Positions 17,803 through 25,060 of a stretch of DNA of 52,519 bases are shown here, one piece after another. The position numbers were made by a program, and so were the translations under genes. The stretch comes from Streptomyces sp. TRM70350. Lineage in GTDB: Bacteria > Actinomycetota > Actinomycetes > Streptomycetales > Streptomycetaceae. The notes below the pieces were generated by a model. The model made no database searches and had not been told where the DNA came from. It saw only the letters and a list, made by a program, of their open reading frames with translations. Where the stretch lies: contig NZ_JAHUXH010000042.1 in assembly GCF_019219825.1 (NCBI RefSeq), forward strand, positions 1 to 52,519. Reading direction: 5' to 3'. Numbering within the stretch: the stretch's first letter is position 1; every line of letters starts with the position of its first letter.

Positions 17803-17845
17803 CTCCGGAGCCGTGTGCGCAGGTTCGAATCCTGCCGGGGGCACT
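17803..17845 (+). repeat. Right att direct repeat (3' half of tRNA-Arg CCG)
   Basis: Perfect copy of 1324-1366. Preceded by unrelated sequence, so again only the anticodon-loop-to-acceptor half of the tRNA is present. It marks the right edge of the island. Confidence 0.85.
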
Positions 17846-17860
17846 CCGCATCAAGCGGCT

Positions 17861-17890
17861 GACCTGCAGAAATACAGGTCGGGAGTTTTT
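17861..17890 (+). terminator. Intrinsic terminator downstream of tRNA end
   Basis: GACCTG-cagaaata-CAGGTC followed by GGGAGTTTTT. A stem plus T-run placed 16 nt after the tRNA 3' end, probably the native terminator of the tRNA-Arg gene before integration. Confidence 0.65.
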
Positions 17891-17893
17891 GCA

Positions 17894-17956
17894 TGCATGC
17901 CAAAACGCACACGGTCTGGTGGGTCGTCACCGTTTTGACCCGACGCCAGTGATCCG
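17894..17956 (+). repeat. Diverged repeat, copy 2
   Basis: Counterpart of 13879-13955, beginning at ATGCCAAAACGCACACGGTC; a shorter related piece (GGATGCCAAAACG) is near 1402. These look like the native sequence downstream of the tRNA, duplicated by successive integrations. Confidence 0.55.
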
Positions 17957-18279
17957 GGTCGGCAGGCGTCTCCAGCACGCAGGAAACTGCCTGTGGTCCA
18001 ACTGCCCCGAGTCACCGCGTCCCGGCGATCGGTGAGCTGCCTTCGAAGGAGGCCGAGCGCGTTCAGCAGATGGCCCAAGAGGCTCCAAGTCGAGGAGGTC
18101 AACGCCGTCGGCCGCCTCGGCGCATGCCGCGACCTCGGCCAGACCACGGCCGCGGCAGTCGCCTCCATGAATTCCCGTTGCCCGTCCGACAGCAGCCCGG
18201 TCAGCGCCTGCGGCAGGGGTATGACGCTTGAGCGCCGACTGCACGGCCGAGAGTCCTTCGCCCTGCTCAGGGTCCGCAT
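17957..18279. other. No gene recognised
   Basis: Between the tRNA scar and the LysR gene several frames are open on both strands but none has a start signal or a recognisable domain. Confidence 0.4.
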
Positions 18280-19218
18280 TCAGTCACCGTGGTCGTCGGC
18301 GCCTGGCTGGACCTCGTTGTCCCGGGTCTGGATTACTGTGGCGGCGCGGTGCAGCTCGGCGAGAACCGTGCGGACGGCATTGCGGGCGATGCGTTCGGGA
18401 CGGTGCAGCACGTCGATGTGGCGGTGGGTGTGTACGCCACTGAGCGGTCTGAGGACGACCGCGGGATGGGGACGCGCGGTCCAACGCGGCATGAGAGCCA
18501 GGCCGCCGCCGGCTGCCACGACCTCGGCGACCACGGAGAATTCGTTGACGCGGTGGACGATGTCGAGCCGGCGGTTCGCGGCAGTGGCGATGGCCTCGAT
18601 GGTGGCCAGCAGCGGGAACCCGTCGTGCACGGTGATCCAGGGCTGATCAGCCACGTCCTGCGGGGACAGCCGTCGCCGTGCGGCCAACGGGTGGTCAGCG
18701 GGTACCGCGACGTCGAGTGGTTCGCGCAGCAGTGTGGTGGCGGTCACGGTGCGCGGCCATGCCGGGGCGTGGTCGAGCCGGTGGGCGAGCACGAGGTCGT
18801 AGTCGCGGGTGAGGCGGGGGAAGTGGTTCTGGGCGACATCCTCGTCGGCGAGCGCCAGGCGGGGACGGCCCGGCAAGGCATGGCCGCGCAGCAGAAGAGG
18901 GAAGAACGTGGCCGCTGCACTGTGGAAGGCGGCCACCGACACGACGCCGTCGGACTGGTCGACGTAGTCGGTGACGGCGTTGCGTGCTCGTGCCAGAGCG
19001 GTTTCCACCTCGATCGCGGCGTCGGCCAGTGCCTGCCCGGCCTCGGTGAGCACCACCCGGCGTCCCGCGCGTTCGGTGAGCGGCACGGGGATCGAGCGTT
19101 GCAGCAGCCGCAGTTGCTGCGAGACCGCCGAGGGCGTCACCAGCAGGGCTTCGGCGACCGCGGTGACGCTGCCGAGTTCTCTCAGTTCCCGCAGGATCCG
19201 CAGTTGTCGTGCGTCCAC
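18280..19218 (-). CDS. LysR-family transcriptional regulator
   Basis: 312 residues: N-terminal winged helix (DARQLRILRELRELGSVTAV, AEALLVTPSAVSQQLRLLQR), linker helix and a periplasmic-binding-like effector domain (about 90-300). It is divergent from an EamA exporter gene, the usual layout for a LysR regulator and its target. A T-N11-A palindrome sits 8 bp upstream of its start. Confidence 0.92.
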   Translation of the reverse strand: MDARQLRILRELRELGSVTAVAEALLVTPSAVSQQLRLLQRSIPVPLTERAGRRVVLTEAGQALADAAIEVETALARARNAVTDYVDQSDGVVSVAAFHSAAATFFPLLLRGHALPGRPRLALADEDVAQNHFPRLTRDYDLVLAHRLDHAPAWPRTVTATTLLREPLDVAVPADHPLAARRRLSPQDVADQPWITVHDGFPLLATIEAIATAANRRLDIVHRVNEFSVVAEVVAAGGGLALMPRWTARPHPAVVLRPLSGVHTHRHIDVLHRPERIARNAVRTVLAELHRAATVIQTRDNEVQPGADDHGD

Positions 19219-19226
19219 CTCAATAG

Positions 19227-19241
19227 TGTAGGGCTGCTACA
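19227..19241. promoter_or_regulatory. LysR box (T-N11-A palindrome)
   Basis: TGTAG-GGCTG-CTACA, a perfect 5-5-5 dyad of LysR-box size in the 81-bp divergent region between the LysR and EamA genes. Confidence 0.6.
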
Positions 19242-19299
19242 GCGTAGTTTCAGAGGTTGGTACTGGGCTTCAGTTTCCTGGTCGGGCAGCGTGTGGCGC

Positions 19300-20316
19300 A
19301 TGCGTGATGCCCGCCGTACCGACCTGGTACTTCTCCTTGTTGCGATCGTCTGGGGTTCCAGCTACCTGTCGGCGAAGACGGCCACGGCCGTTCTGCCGGT
19401 GCTCGTGGTGCTGTTCGCCCGGTATGCCATCTCGGCGATCGCCTGCCTCGCTCTGGTTGCCTCACGTGGGGCGTCCCGCCGCTGGACCCGCGAGGAGCTC
19501 CGCGTGGGGGCGCTGCTGGGCGTCACGCAGGCGGCGGTCCTGGTGCTGGAGACCTATGGGGTGGCTCACACCAGCGCCGCCAACGCGGGCCTGATCATCA
19601 GCCTGACCATCGTGCTGACGCCACTGCTGGACCGCACGGGTGGCCGCGGCAGGCTGCCCCTGACGTTCTTCGCGGCTGCCGGTCTGTGCGTCCTGGCCGT
19701 GGGGTTCCTTCTGTCCGGCACCGGACTGCACAGCGTGCGGACCGGCGACCTGCTGATGCTCGCGGCCGCAGCGGTGCGAGCCGGACACGTCGCACTCGTC
19801 GGACGGCTCTCCGTGGGCCGCACCCTGCGCCCGCTGCACCTGACGGCCGTCCAGACCCTCGTCGGCTCCGTGCTCTTTCTGGCACCCGCCACGGCCCACC
19901 TGGGGACTCTGGCGCACAGCACTGCCAGCACTTGGGCCCAGCTCGTCTATCTGGCCCTGTTCTGCGGCCTCTTCGCCTTCCTGTCGCAGACATGGGCGGT
20001 GCAGCGGACGTCAGCCAGCCGGGCCAGCCTCCTCCTGGGCACCGAACCGGTCTGGGCGGTCGCGGTGGGAATCGGCCTCGGCGGCGAAAGGCTCACCGTC
20101 CTGTCTACCCTCGGTGCGACGCTCATGGTCGCCGGAACCTACTGGGGTCAGGCCATCGAGCGCGCCCACCGCACCGGCCCGGAGCGGGACACCACAGTCC
20201 TCCTGACTGCCGGCACACTCCCCCGCGCCCACCGCAGCGGCGCCGCAGCAGAGCCCGTCCATTCACAGCATGGGCCACCGGTCGCGCCTCCGGGGCACGC
20301 GCCGACGAGGACGTGA
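19300..20316 (+). CDS. EamA/DMT-family exporter
   Basis: 338 residues with about ten membrane helices forming two EamA repeats; starts DLVLLLVAIVWGSSYLSAK, a typical DMT beginning. The second repeat ends near VAGTYWGQAIERAH, followed by a ~40-residue hydrophilic tail. Likely exports an amino acid or metabolite under control of the divergent LysR regulator. A much longer frame running through the LysR gene is rejected because it is antisense to it. No strong ribosome binding site precedes the ATG. Confidence 0.88.
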   Translation: MRDARRTDLVLLLVAIVWGSSYLSAKTATAVLPVLVVLFARYAISAIACLALVASRGASRRWTREELRVGALLGVTQAAVLVLETYGVAHTSAANAGLIISLTIVLTPLLDRTGGRGRLPLTFFAAAGLCVLAVGFLLSGTGLHSVRTGDLLMLAAAAVRAGHVALVGRLSVGRTLRPLHLTAVQTLVGSVLFLAPATAHLGTLAHSTASTWAQLVYLALFCGLFAFLSQTWAVQRTSASRASLLLGTEPVWAVAVGIGLGGERLTVLSTLGATLMVAGTYWGQAIERAHRTGPERDTTVLLTAGTLPRAHRSGAAAEPVHSQHGPPVAPPGHAPTRT

Positions 20317-20366
20317 CCACGGCCCCCCGCCCGCATGCCAGGCCGCCGTGGCCAGACCCGACCGTG

Positions 20367-20385
20367 GTAACGTAGCAGCCGTTAC
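20367..20385. promoter_or_regulatory. TetR operator candidate
   Basis: GTAACG-TAGCAGC-CGTTAC, a 6-7-6 inverted repeat 31 bp upstream of the TetR start codon, followed by related GTTACGCAAC/GTTATGCG words. Probable autoregulatory site. Confidence 0.55.
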
Positions 20386-20416
20386 GCAACAACTGTTATG
20401 CGAAAAAGGGGGGCGG

Positions 20417-21016
20417 ATGCCGAGACAGGTGGACCACGAAGCGCGGCGGGAGGCGATCTCCCAAGCTGTATGGCGGGTCGTCTCGGACAGCGGACTGGAG
20501 GGCCTGACCCTGCGCGCGGTCGCCGCCGCGGCGGGCTGCACCACGGGGATGGTCACGCACTACTTCGCCGACAAGAAAGCGCTGCTGGCCCATGCCCGCA
20601 CCGAGATGCACCGTCGGATGGCGGCGCGCATCGACACCCTTCGCGTCGGCGAGAACGCCCGCGACACGCTGTACGCCGTGGCCGAGCAGGCCCTGCCCCT
20701 GGACGCCGAGCGGCATCTGGAGGCCGTCGTCTGGTCCCAGTTCCTCCTCAGCACCCGCAACGACCCCGCACTGCTCGCCGAGCACATCCGCAGTCACGCC
20801 TCCTGGATCAGCCGCCTGACCGCTCTGGTGCAGGCCGCCTGCCCGGACCGCCTGGAACCTGCCGACCTCCAAGCCAGGGTGCGCAGCCTCGTCGCCTGTC
20901 TGGACGGGCTCGCCCTGAACGCCGTGACCGACCCGGCCGCCTATCCACCCGACCTCCAGCGGCGCGTCCTGGAAACCCAGCTCGACCTGATCCTCGAAGG
21001 GAACCAAAGCCTGTGA
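20417..21016 (+). CDS. TetR-family transcriptional regulator
   Basis: 199 residues, ATG after GGGGGGCGG. The N-terminal helix-turn-helix reads LTLRAVAAAAGCTTGMVTHY then FADKKALLAHA, and the C-terminal region resembles the BetI-type ligand domain (TetR_C). The stop overlaps the GTG start of the following GNAT gene (GTGA), so the two are co-translated; the GNAT genes may be its targets. Confidence 0.9.
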   Translation: MPRQVDHEARREAISQAVWRVVSDSGLEGLTLRAVAAAAGCTTGMVTHYFADKKALLAHARTEMHRRMAARIDTLRVGENARDTLYAVAEQALPLDAERHLEAVVWSQFLLSTRNDPALLAEHIRSHASWISRLTALVQAACPDRLEPADLQARVRSLVACLDGLALNAVTDPAAYPPDLQRRVLETQLDLILEGNQSL

Positions 21017-21504
21017 CCTCGCCTGACCCCGTCATCACCGCCGCAGCGGCCGACGACCCGAGGATTCAGCAGCTGATACGCGACCTCGACGCCGACCTCA
21101 CGGCGCGCTACCCGGACGAGCCCTGCACCGGCGGCGCCCACATCAACCCCGGGATCCGCTTCCTGCTCGCCGAAGTCGACGGCCGGCCGGTCGGCTGCTG
21201 CGCCGTGCAGCCCTTCCCGTTCCCGGACACCGCCGCCGAGCTGAAGCGCATGTACGTCACGCCAGAGGTACGCGGGAGGGGAATAGCCGCTCATCTCCTG
21301 GCCGTGGCCGAACGCACCGCCACCGCCTTCGGCCACCCCGAGATGCGCCTGGAGACGGCCGTCCACCAGCCCGAGGCCATCGCGCTGTACACCCGCGCCG
21401 GCTACACCCTCATCCCCAACTACCCGCCCTACCAGCACAAGACGCTCAGCCGCTGCTACGCCAAGCCGCTGCCGCTGCCCGAAGCGCGCCCCGAGGACCG
21501 GTAG
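21013..21504 (+). CDS. GNAT N-acetyltransferase
   Basis: 163 residues, GTG start overlapping the TetR stop. The acetyl-CoA-binding segment is LKRMYVTPEVRGRGIAAHLL (motif A, R/Q-x-x-G-x-G/A as RGRGIA) and motif B is RLETAVHQPEAIALYTRAGY. Substrate unknown. The C-terminal PLPEARPEDR looks like the start of a second GNAT domain (usual RPARPEDLP pattern); the frame continues past the TAG stop straight into another acetyltransferase domain. Confidence 0.88.
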   Translation: MTSPDPVITAAAADDPRIQQLIRDLDADLTARYPDEPCTGGAHINPGIRFLLAEVDGRPVGCCAVQPFPFPDTAAELKRMYVTPEVRGRGIAAHLLAVAERTATAFGHPEMRLETAVHQPEAIALYTRAGYTLIPNYPPYQHKTLSRCYAKPLPLPEARPEDR

Positions 21505-21996
21505 GAGATCACGGCCTTCCTCGCGGGCCAGGGGCTCTCGCCCCAGGACGTCCTGGCGCCCGGCACTCGTTACTGGCTCACCAGGGATGCGGCCGGGCCG
21601 GCCGCGACCGTGGGCCTGGAGCTACAGGGCCACTGCGTGCTGCTGCGCAGCGTGGCGGTCCGCCCCGATCTTCGGGGGTGTGGAGCCGCGCGGCGGCTGG
21701 TGCGGCGCGTTCTCGCGGAAGCGGCCACGCAGGGCGGGCGTACCGCGTATGTGTTCTCCACGGGCGCCGGACCGGTGTGGGAACGGCTGGGCTTCCGGCC
21801 GGTGCCGGTCGCCGAGGCCGCCGAGGCCCTGTCCGATGTGCCACAGGTCCGCCAGTACCGGGCGACCGGCACTCTGGCCGACGAAACCGCATGGCGCCAT
21901 GACCTCATCCATGTCACAACGGGCGACCTGCCGCCCAGGAGTGCTGACCGCTCCGCGGCCGATGCCCCGAACACTGCTGCGGCCACCGGTAGATGA
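21505..21996 (+). pseudogene. Second GNAT domain (ArsN2-like), separated by an in-frame TAG
   Basis: Directly after the amber stop, in the same frame, the sequence reads EITAFLAGQGLSPQDVLAPG, then LRSVAVRPDLRGCGAARRLV (acetyl-CoA loop), VFSTGAGPVWERLGFRPVPV and a tail. It resembles arsinothricin-resistance type ArsN2 acetyltransferases. No proper start codon with a ribosome binding site precedes it; a GTG at 21610 would miss the first 35 residues. Either a two-domain protein was split by a nonsense mutation or a domain was brought in by deletion. Confidence 0.65.
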
Positions 21997-22166
21997 GACA
22001 GCCCGCTTCCGGACTGCCGCGCCCTTTCTGGTGGTTGTGGACGAGCATTCTGATCGGCCGCCTCGGCTCCTTCGTCGCCCCTTTCCTGGTCCTGTATCTG
22101 ACGGCGGAACGCGGCTACTCGGCGAGCTTCGCCGGACTGGTCGCGGCGCTCTTCGCCTCACGCTGA
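21993..22166 (+). pseudogene. MFS transporter N-terminal fragment
   Basis: 57 residues beginning RQPASGLPRPFWWLWTSILI and GRLGSFVAPFLVLYLTAERG, the first helix and motif of a drug-efflux MFS protein, then a stop. Start codon overlaps the acetyltransferase stop (ATGA), suggesting the original gene was coupled to it. The rest of the transporter is missing. Confidence 0.7.
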
Positions 22167-22179
22167 GCCAACCGCAGGC

Positions 22180-22483
22180 CGTCGGCACCGATCCGCCCCG
22201 GGTGGCGGCGCAGGTCGTCTCGGGCATCCGTTTCCTGGCGGCCGGCGCCATCGTCCAGTCCGGTGCGTCGATCCGGCGTCTGACCACCGCGGCGACACCG
22301 TGGATCAGCGGTGCCCTCGGGGTCGCCGCGGGAGCCGGCGTCTACCTGGTGCTCGGCGCGTGCCTGGCCACCGTCCTCGCCGCCCTGGTCGGCCTGTCGG
22401 CCACACGTCGGCTGAGACGGCGTAGAAGCCCGCGCAGCAGGGACGGAGCGTGTCGGTCCGGTGACCTGGTCACAGCCGGCTGA
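22180..22483 (+). pseudogene. MgtC/SapB-family fragment
   Basis: The frame contains DPPRVAAQVVSGIRFLAAGA, LTTAATPWISGALGVAAGAG and further hydrophobic residues, matching the conserved MgtC core (RVAAQVVSGIGFLGAG...LTTAA). The N-terminal helices are absent, replaced by the MFS fragment. The diagnostic G-F-L-G is altered to R-F-L-A. Confidence 0.65.
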
Positions 22484-22585
22484 GGAGCCGTTGTTGTATC
22501 GATCAGCGGGCTTGCCTGAACGAACAGAGTTCCTCCTGTTTCCACCCCTGTCCGGCCAGTTCACGTCCTGTCGTAGCCTCTGTGC

Positions 22586-23401
22586 ATGCAGGTCATGGAG
22601 GGGGGCGGAGGTCAGCTGGCGGTAGTGCGTCCCCCGTCGGGCGGGTTCCCGCGGCACAGCCACGACGAGTACGTGATCAGCGTCAACCTCTGCGGCTTGG
22701 AGCGGGTCCGGCTGGATCGCACCTCGTTCGACGTGGGCCTGGACGAGTTCACCGTTTACAACCCCGGCCAGGTCCAGTCGTGCACCACCCAGGTCCCGCC
22801 CGAGATGTCCTTCGCGGCCGTGAGCTGGTACGTCCCGGCAACGGTCGTGGAATCGTTGACCGGCGATGCCGCAGTCGACTTCGAACGGCCCGTCGTCCGT
22901 TCTCCCCGCCTACGCGCCGAGTTTCTCGCTGCCGCCGGGGCATTCCGCAAGCTGGCACCGGAGGGACAGCCTTCGCCCGCCGAATCCGCTGCTCTCGTTC
23001 AGGAGCGACTGGTGCTCGTGCTGTCGCGGCTGCTCGACCTGGCCGCAGGACGGCGCGCGCGTGCTCCAGAGCCCGCTGACGCCCGGATCGCCGCGGTGCT
23101 TGACCGGCTCCGCACCGACCTGTCCGGCGCGCCCCGACTGGCCGAGCTGGCCGACGAGGCAGGCATGTCCCGCGAGCATCTGATCCGGACGTTCACCCGC
23201 GCCACCGGCGCCCCGCCCTACGCCTGGCACCTGTCGGCCCGGCTGGCCGAGGCGCGGCGTCGGCTGCGTAGGGGTGAGTCCGTCGCCGAGGTGGCGCACG
23301 GGCTCGGCTTCGCCGACCAGGCACATTTCCACCGCCACTTCGCCGCGGCCTACGCCATCACGCCGGGCCGGTACCGTCGGCTGTTCCAGATCAACATCTG
23401 A
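22586..23401 (+). CDS. AraC-family transcriptional regulator
   Basis: 271 residues. An N-terminal cupin-like AraC sensing domain (GGFPRHSHDEYVISVNLCG ... FTVYNPGQVQSC) is followed by two helix-turn-helix motifs: LAELADEAGMSREHLIRTFT and VAEVAHGLGFADQAHFHRHF with the usual TPGRYR ending. The LysE exporter gene starts 29 bp downstream, a common AraC/LysE pairing, so it probably activates exporter expression in response to an amino acid or metabolite. Confidence 0.92.
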   Translation: MQVMEGGGGQLAVVRPPSGGFPRHSHDEYVISVNLCGLERVRLDRTSFDVGLDEFTVYNPGQVQSCTTQVPPEMSFAAVSWYVPATVVESLTGDAAVDFERPVVRSPRLRAEFLAAAGAFRKLAPEGQPSPAESAALVQERLVLVLSRLLDLAAGRRARAPEPADARIAAVLDRLRTDLSGAPRLAELADEAGMSREHLIRTFTRATGAPPYAWHLSARLAEARRRLRRGESVAEVAHGLGFADQAHFHRHFAAAYAITPGRYRRLFQINI

Positions 23402-23430
23402 CAAGACCGGACGGCCCGACCCCACGCACA

Positions 23431-24060
23431 GTGGCTGCCATGTTCGAGATCTTCATGGTGGCCATGTGGTTGGGGCTGGTGTTCAACGCGGCACCAGGCG
23501 CGGTGTTCAGCGAGTCCCTGCGACGCGGGATACGGGGCGGGTTCCGCCCGGCCTTCGCGGTCCAGGTCGGCTCGCTTGTGGGCGATGCCGTGTGGGCGGT
23601 GCTCGGCCTGGCAGGCGTGGGGGCGCTGTTCGCGGTGCCGGCCTTGCGCGTGCCACTCACGGTGACCGGGTGCTTGCTGCTGGCCTGGTTGGGGGCGGCG
23701 GGCCTACGCGACGCACTCGCGCGGAAGGTGCCCGATCCGATGGCGGAGCCGTACGACAAACAGGACCGCAAGGCCATGGCTGTGGGAGCGGGCATGTCGC
23801 TGGCGAACCCATGGAACGTCGTCTACTGGTCGGGGGCGGCCGGTGGGGTGGGCGCCGTCCTGGGCTCGGGCGGCACGACGGAGCTGTGGGTCTTCTTTGC
23901 CGGGTTCATGGCCTCCTCAATGCTGTGGTGCCTGATCTCGGCGGGGGTCATTGTGGTGCTGCGCAGGGCGCTGCCGTCAGTGGCCGTACGTGTGCTCGAA
24001 GCCTGCTGCGGTGTCTCGCTCGTGGTCTTCGCGATTCTCCAACTGTGCCGGCTCATGTGA
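23431..24060 (+). CDS. LysE/RhtB-family exporter
   Basis: 209 residues with about six membrane helices and the family pattern NAAPGAVFSESLRRGIRGGF near the N-terminus and SLANPWNVVYWSGAAGG in the middle. Exports amino acids or related small molecules across the cytoplasmic membrane. GTG start shown; an ATG three codons later is equally possible. Cotranscribed with the AraC regulator upstream. Confidence 0.88.
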   Translation: MAAMFEIFMVAMWLGLVFNAAPGAVFSESLRRGIRGGFRPAFAVQVGSLVGDAVWAVLGLAGVGALFAVPALRVPLTVTGCLLLAWLGAAGLRDALARKVPDPMAEPYDKQDRKAMAVGAGMSLANPWNVVYWSGAAGGVGAVLGSGGTTELWVFFAGFMASSMLWCLISAGVIVVLRRALPSVAVRVLEACCGVSLVVFAILQLCRLM

Positions 24061-24240
24061 CGAGCGGCACGCTGGGAGATTTGTCGGACCGTGCGGCTAC
24101 GGTCCGTTCCGGTCTGCCCGGGTGTGAGACGCCGCCGATCAACGGGCTGGGTTCAGAAGCCGTTGTCGTGCCGACCATCGGGGCTGCGGACCGAACAGGG
24201 CTCCTGATCGGATGCTCTTGGAGTGGCTGCCGCATGAGGT

Positions 24241-24297
24241 CAGGGCCCCCTTGAGCAACTCGGGTTTACCCCACTGCCCGAGTATCAAGAGGCCCTG
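24241..24297. repeat. Long imperfect inverted repeat
   Basis: CAGGGCCCCCTTGA...CTCGGG (24241-24264) faces CCCGAG...TCAAGAGGCCCTG (24277-24297) around a 12-nt loop. Could be the LysE terminator or two abutting IS ends, since an IS5-like transposase scrap follows. Confidence 0.55.
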
Positions 24298-24387
24298 GTG
24301 TCGCATGCCCAGTCGTGTGCTTGCCTCGCGCGCAGGTTCGGGAACGCGGCCGATCAGCCGGATCGGGTACGAAGGCATCCATCGGAC

Positions 24388-24625
24388 ATGACAGATGCGC
24401 AGTGGGCGGCCATCCGGCCGTTGCTGCCGGTGCCGGGCTGGGTGCGTGGCCGGGGAGGGCAGCCGGAGGCGTACTGCAACCGGGCGATACTCGCTGCGAT
24501 CCGCTACCTGGTGGACAGCGGCATCAAGTGGCGTGCGATGCTCGCATGTCGTGGTCGACGCGCTCGGCCTGCTGCGTCCAAGCACGACGAAACCCGTTAC
24601 GGCCGCGCCCGAACCGGCGTGACCA
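24388..24625 (+). pseudogene. IS5-family transposase N-terminal scrap
   Basis: MTDAQWAAIRPLLPVPGW, then AILAAIRYLVDSGIKWRAM, is the N-terminal DUF4096-type region of IS5-family transposases. The frame then jumps to HVVVDALGLL, a piece from the catalytic domain, so the middle was deleted. No DDE triad remains. Confidence 0.75.
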
Positions 24626-24663
24626 CCCCGCTGCGCGACCAGGGACATCCCTCCGACCGAGCC

Positions 24664-24790
24664 CTCGGCACCCGCCGCGCCCGCGCCGCAGCCCTGCTCA
24701 TGCTCACCCTGCCCGGCAGCGCCTACATCCACCAGGGTGAGGAACTCGGCCTGTACGAGGTCGAGGACCTGCCCGAAGAAGTGGTCGGCC
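24664..24790 (+). pseudogene. GH13 alpha-glucosidase scrap
   Basis: RARAAALLMLTLPGSAYIHQ then GEELGLYEVEDLPEE is the conserved region after the GH13 catalytic core (normally ...LPGSAYIYQGEELGLPEVEDLPDE). Only about 40 residues survive and flanks are unrelated. Confidence 0.7.
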
Positions 24791-25060
24791 CAGCGCACAC
24801 GGCTGTTTACGATCTGGTCGAGGACGAGGCCGAAGATCCGGTCGTGGGCATCGAGCACACCTTCAGGCGGACGAACAGGCCCTGGCGTATGCGCTGGTCG
24901 CGGCGGTTGTGGATGGTCGTGGCCGAGCACGTGGAATCCGCGCTCGCCGGTGGGAGCAGCCGAACCGGAGGGCCTGTAGCAGCACACGTCTCCCCGGTGA
25001 TCAACGGGACGGACCCCGGGCCGTCGACCCCGGGTCCGTCGCTCAGCAAGCCCTGCAGGA
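24791..25060. other. No gene recognised
   Basis: Spacer between the GH13 scrap and the CU044_5270-type gene; frames are open but unsupported. Confidence 0.4.

Larger units (their letters stand above)
1324..17845. mobile_element. Decayed tRNA-integrated genomic island
   Basis: Two perfect 43-bp direct repeats made of the 3' half of a tRNA gene define 16.5 kb of DNA. A tyrosine-integrase pseudogene lies next to the left repeat with its 3' end pointing at it, the arrangement of pSAM2/SLP1-type actinobacterial integrative elements. Inside are stress and envelope genes, many truncated genes, and no recognisable replication, spread or relaxase gene. Both repeats are half-tRNAs, so the intact tRNA-Arg gene is expected outside the window on the left, and this island would be one unit of a tandem array or its remnant. 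Boundaries follow directly from the sequence; mobility history is inferred. Confidence 0.7.

Noticed and set aside
18289..20316. A 675-codon plus-strand frame spanning LysR and EamA
   Set aside because: Its first half is antisense to the LysR gene; only the part from 19300 encodes the exporter.
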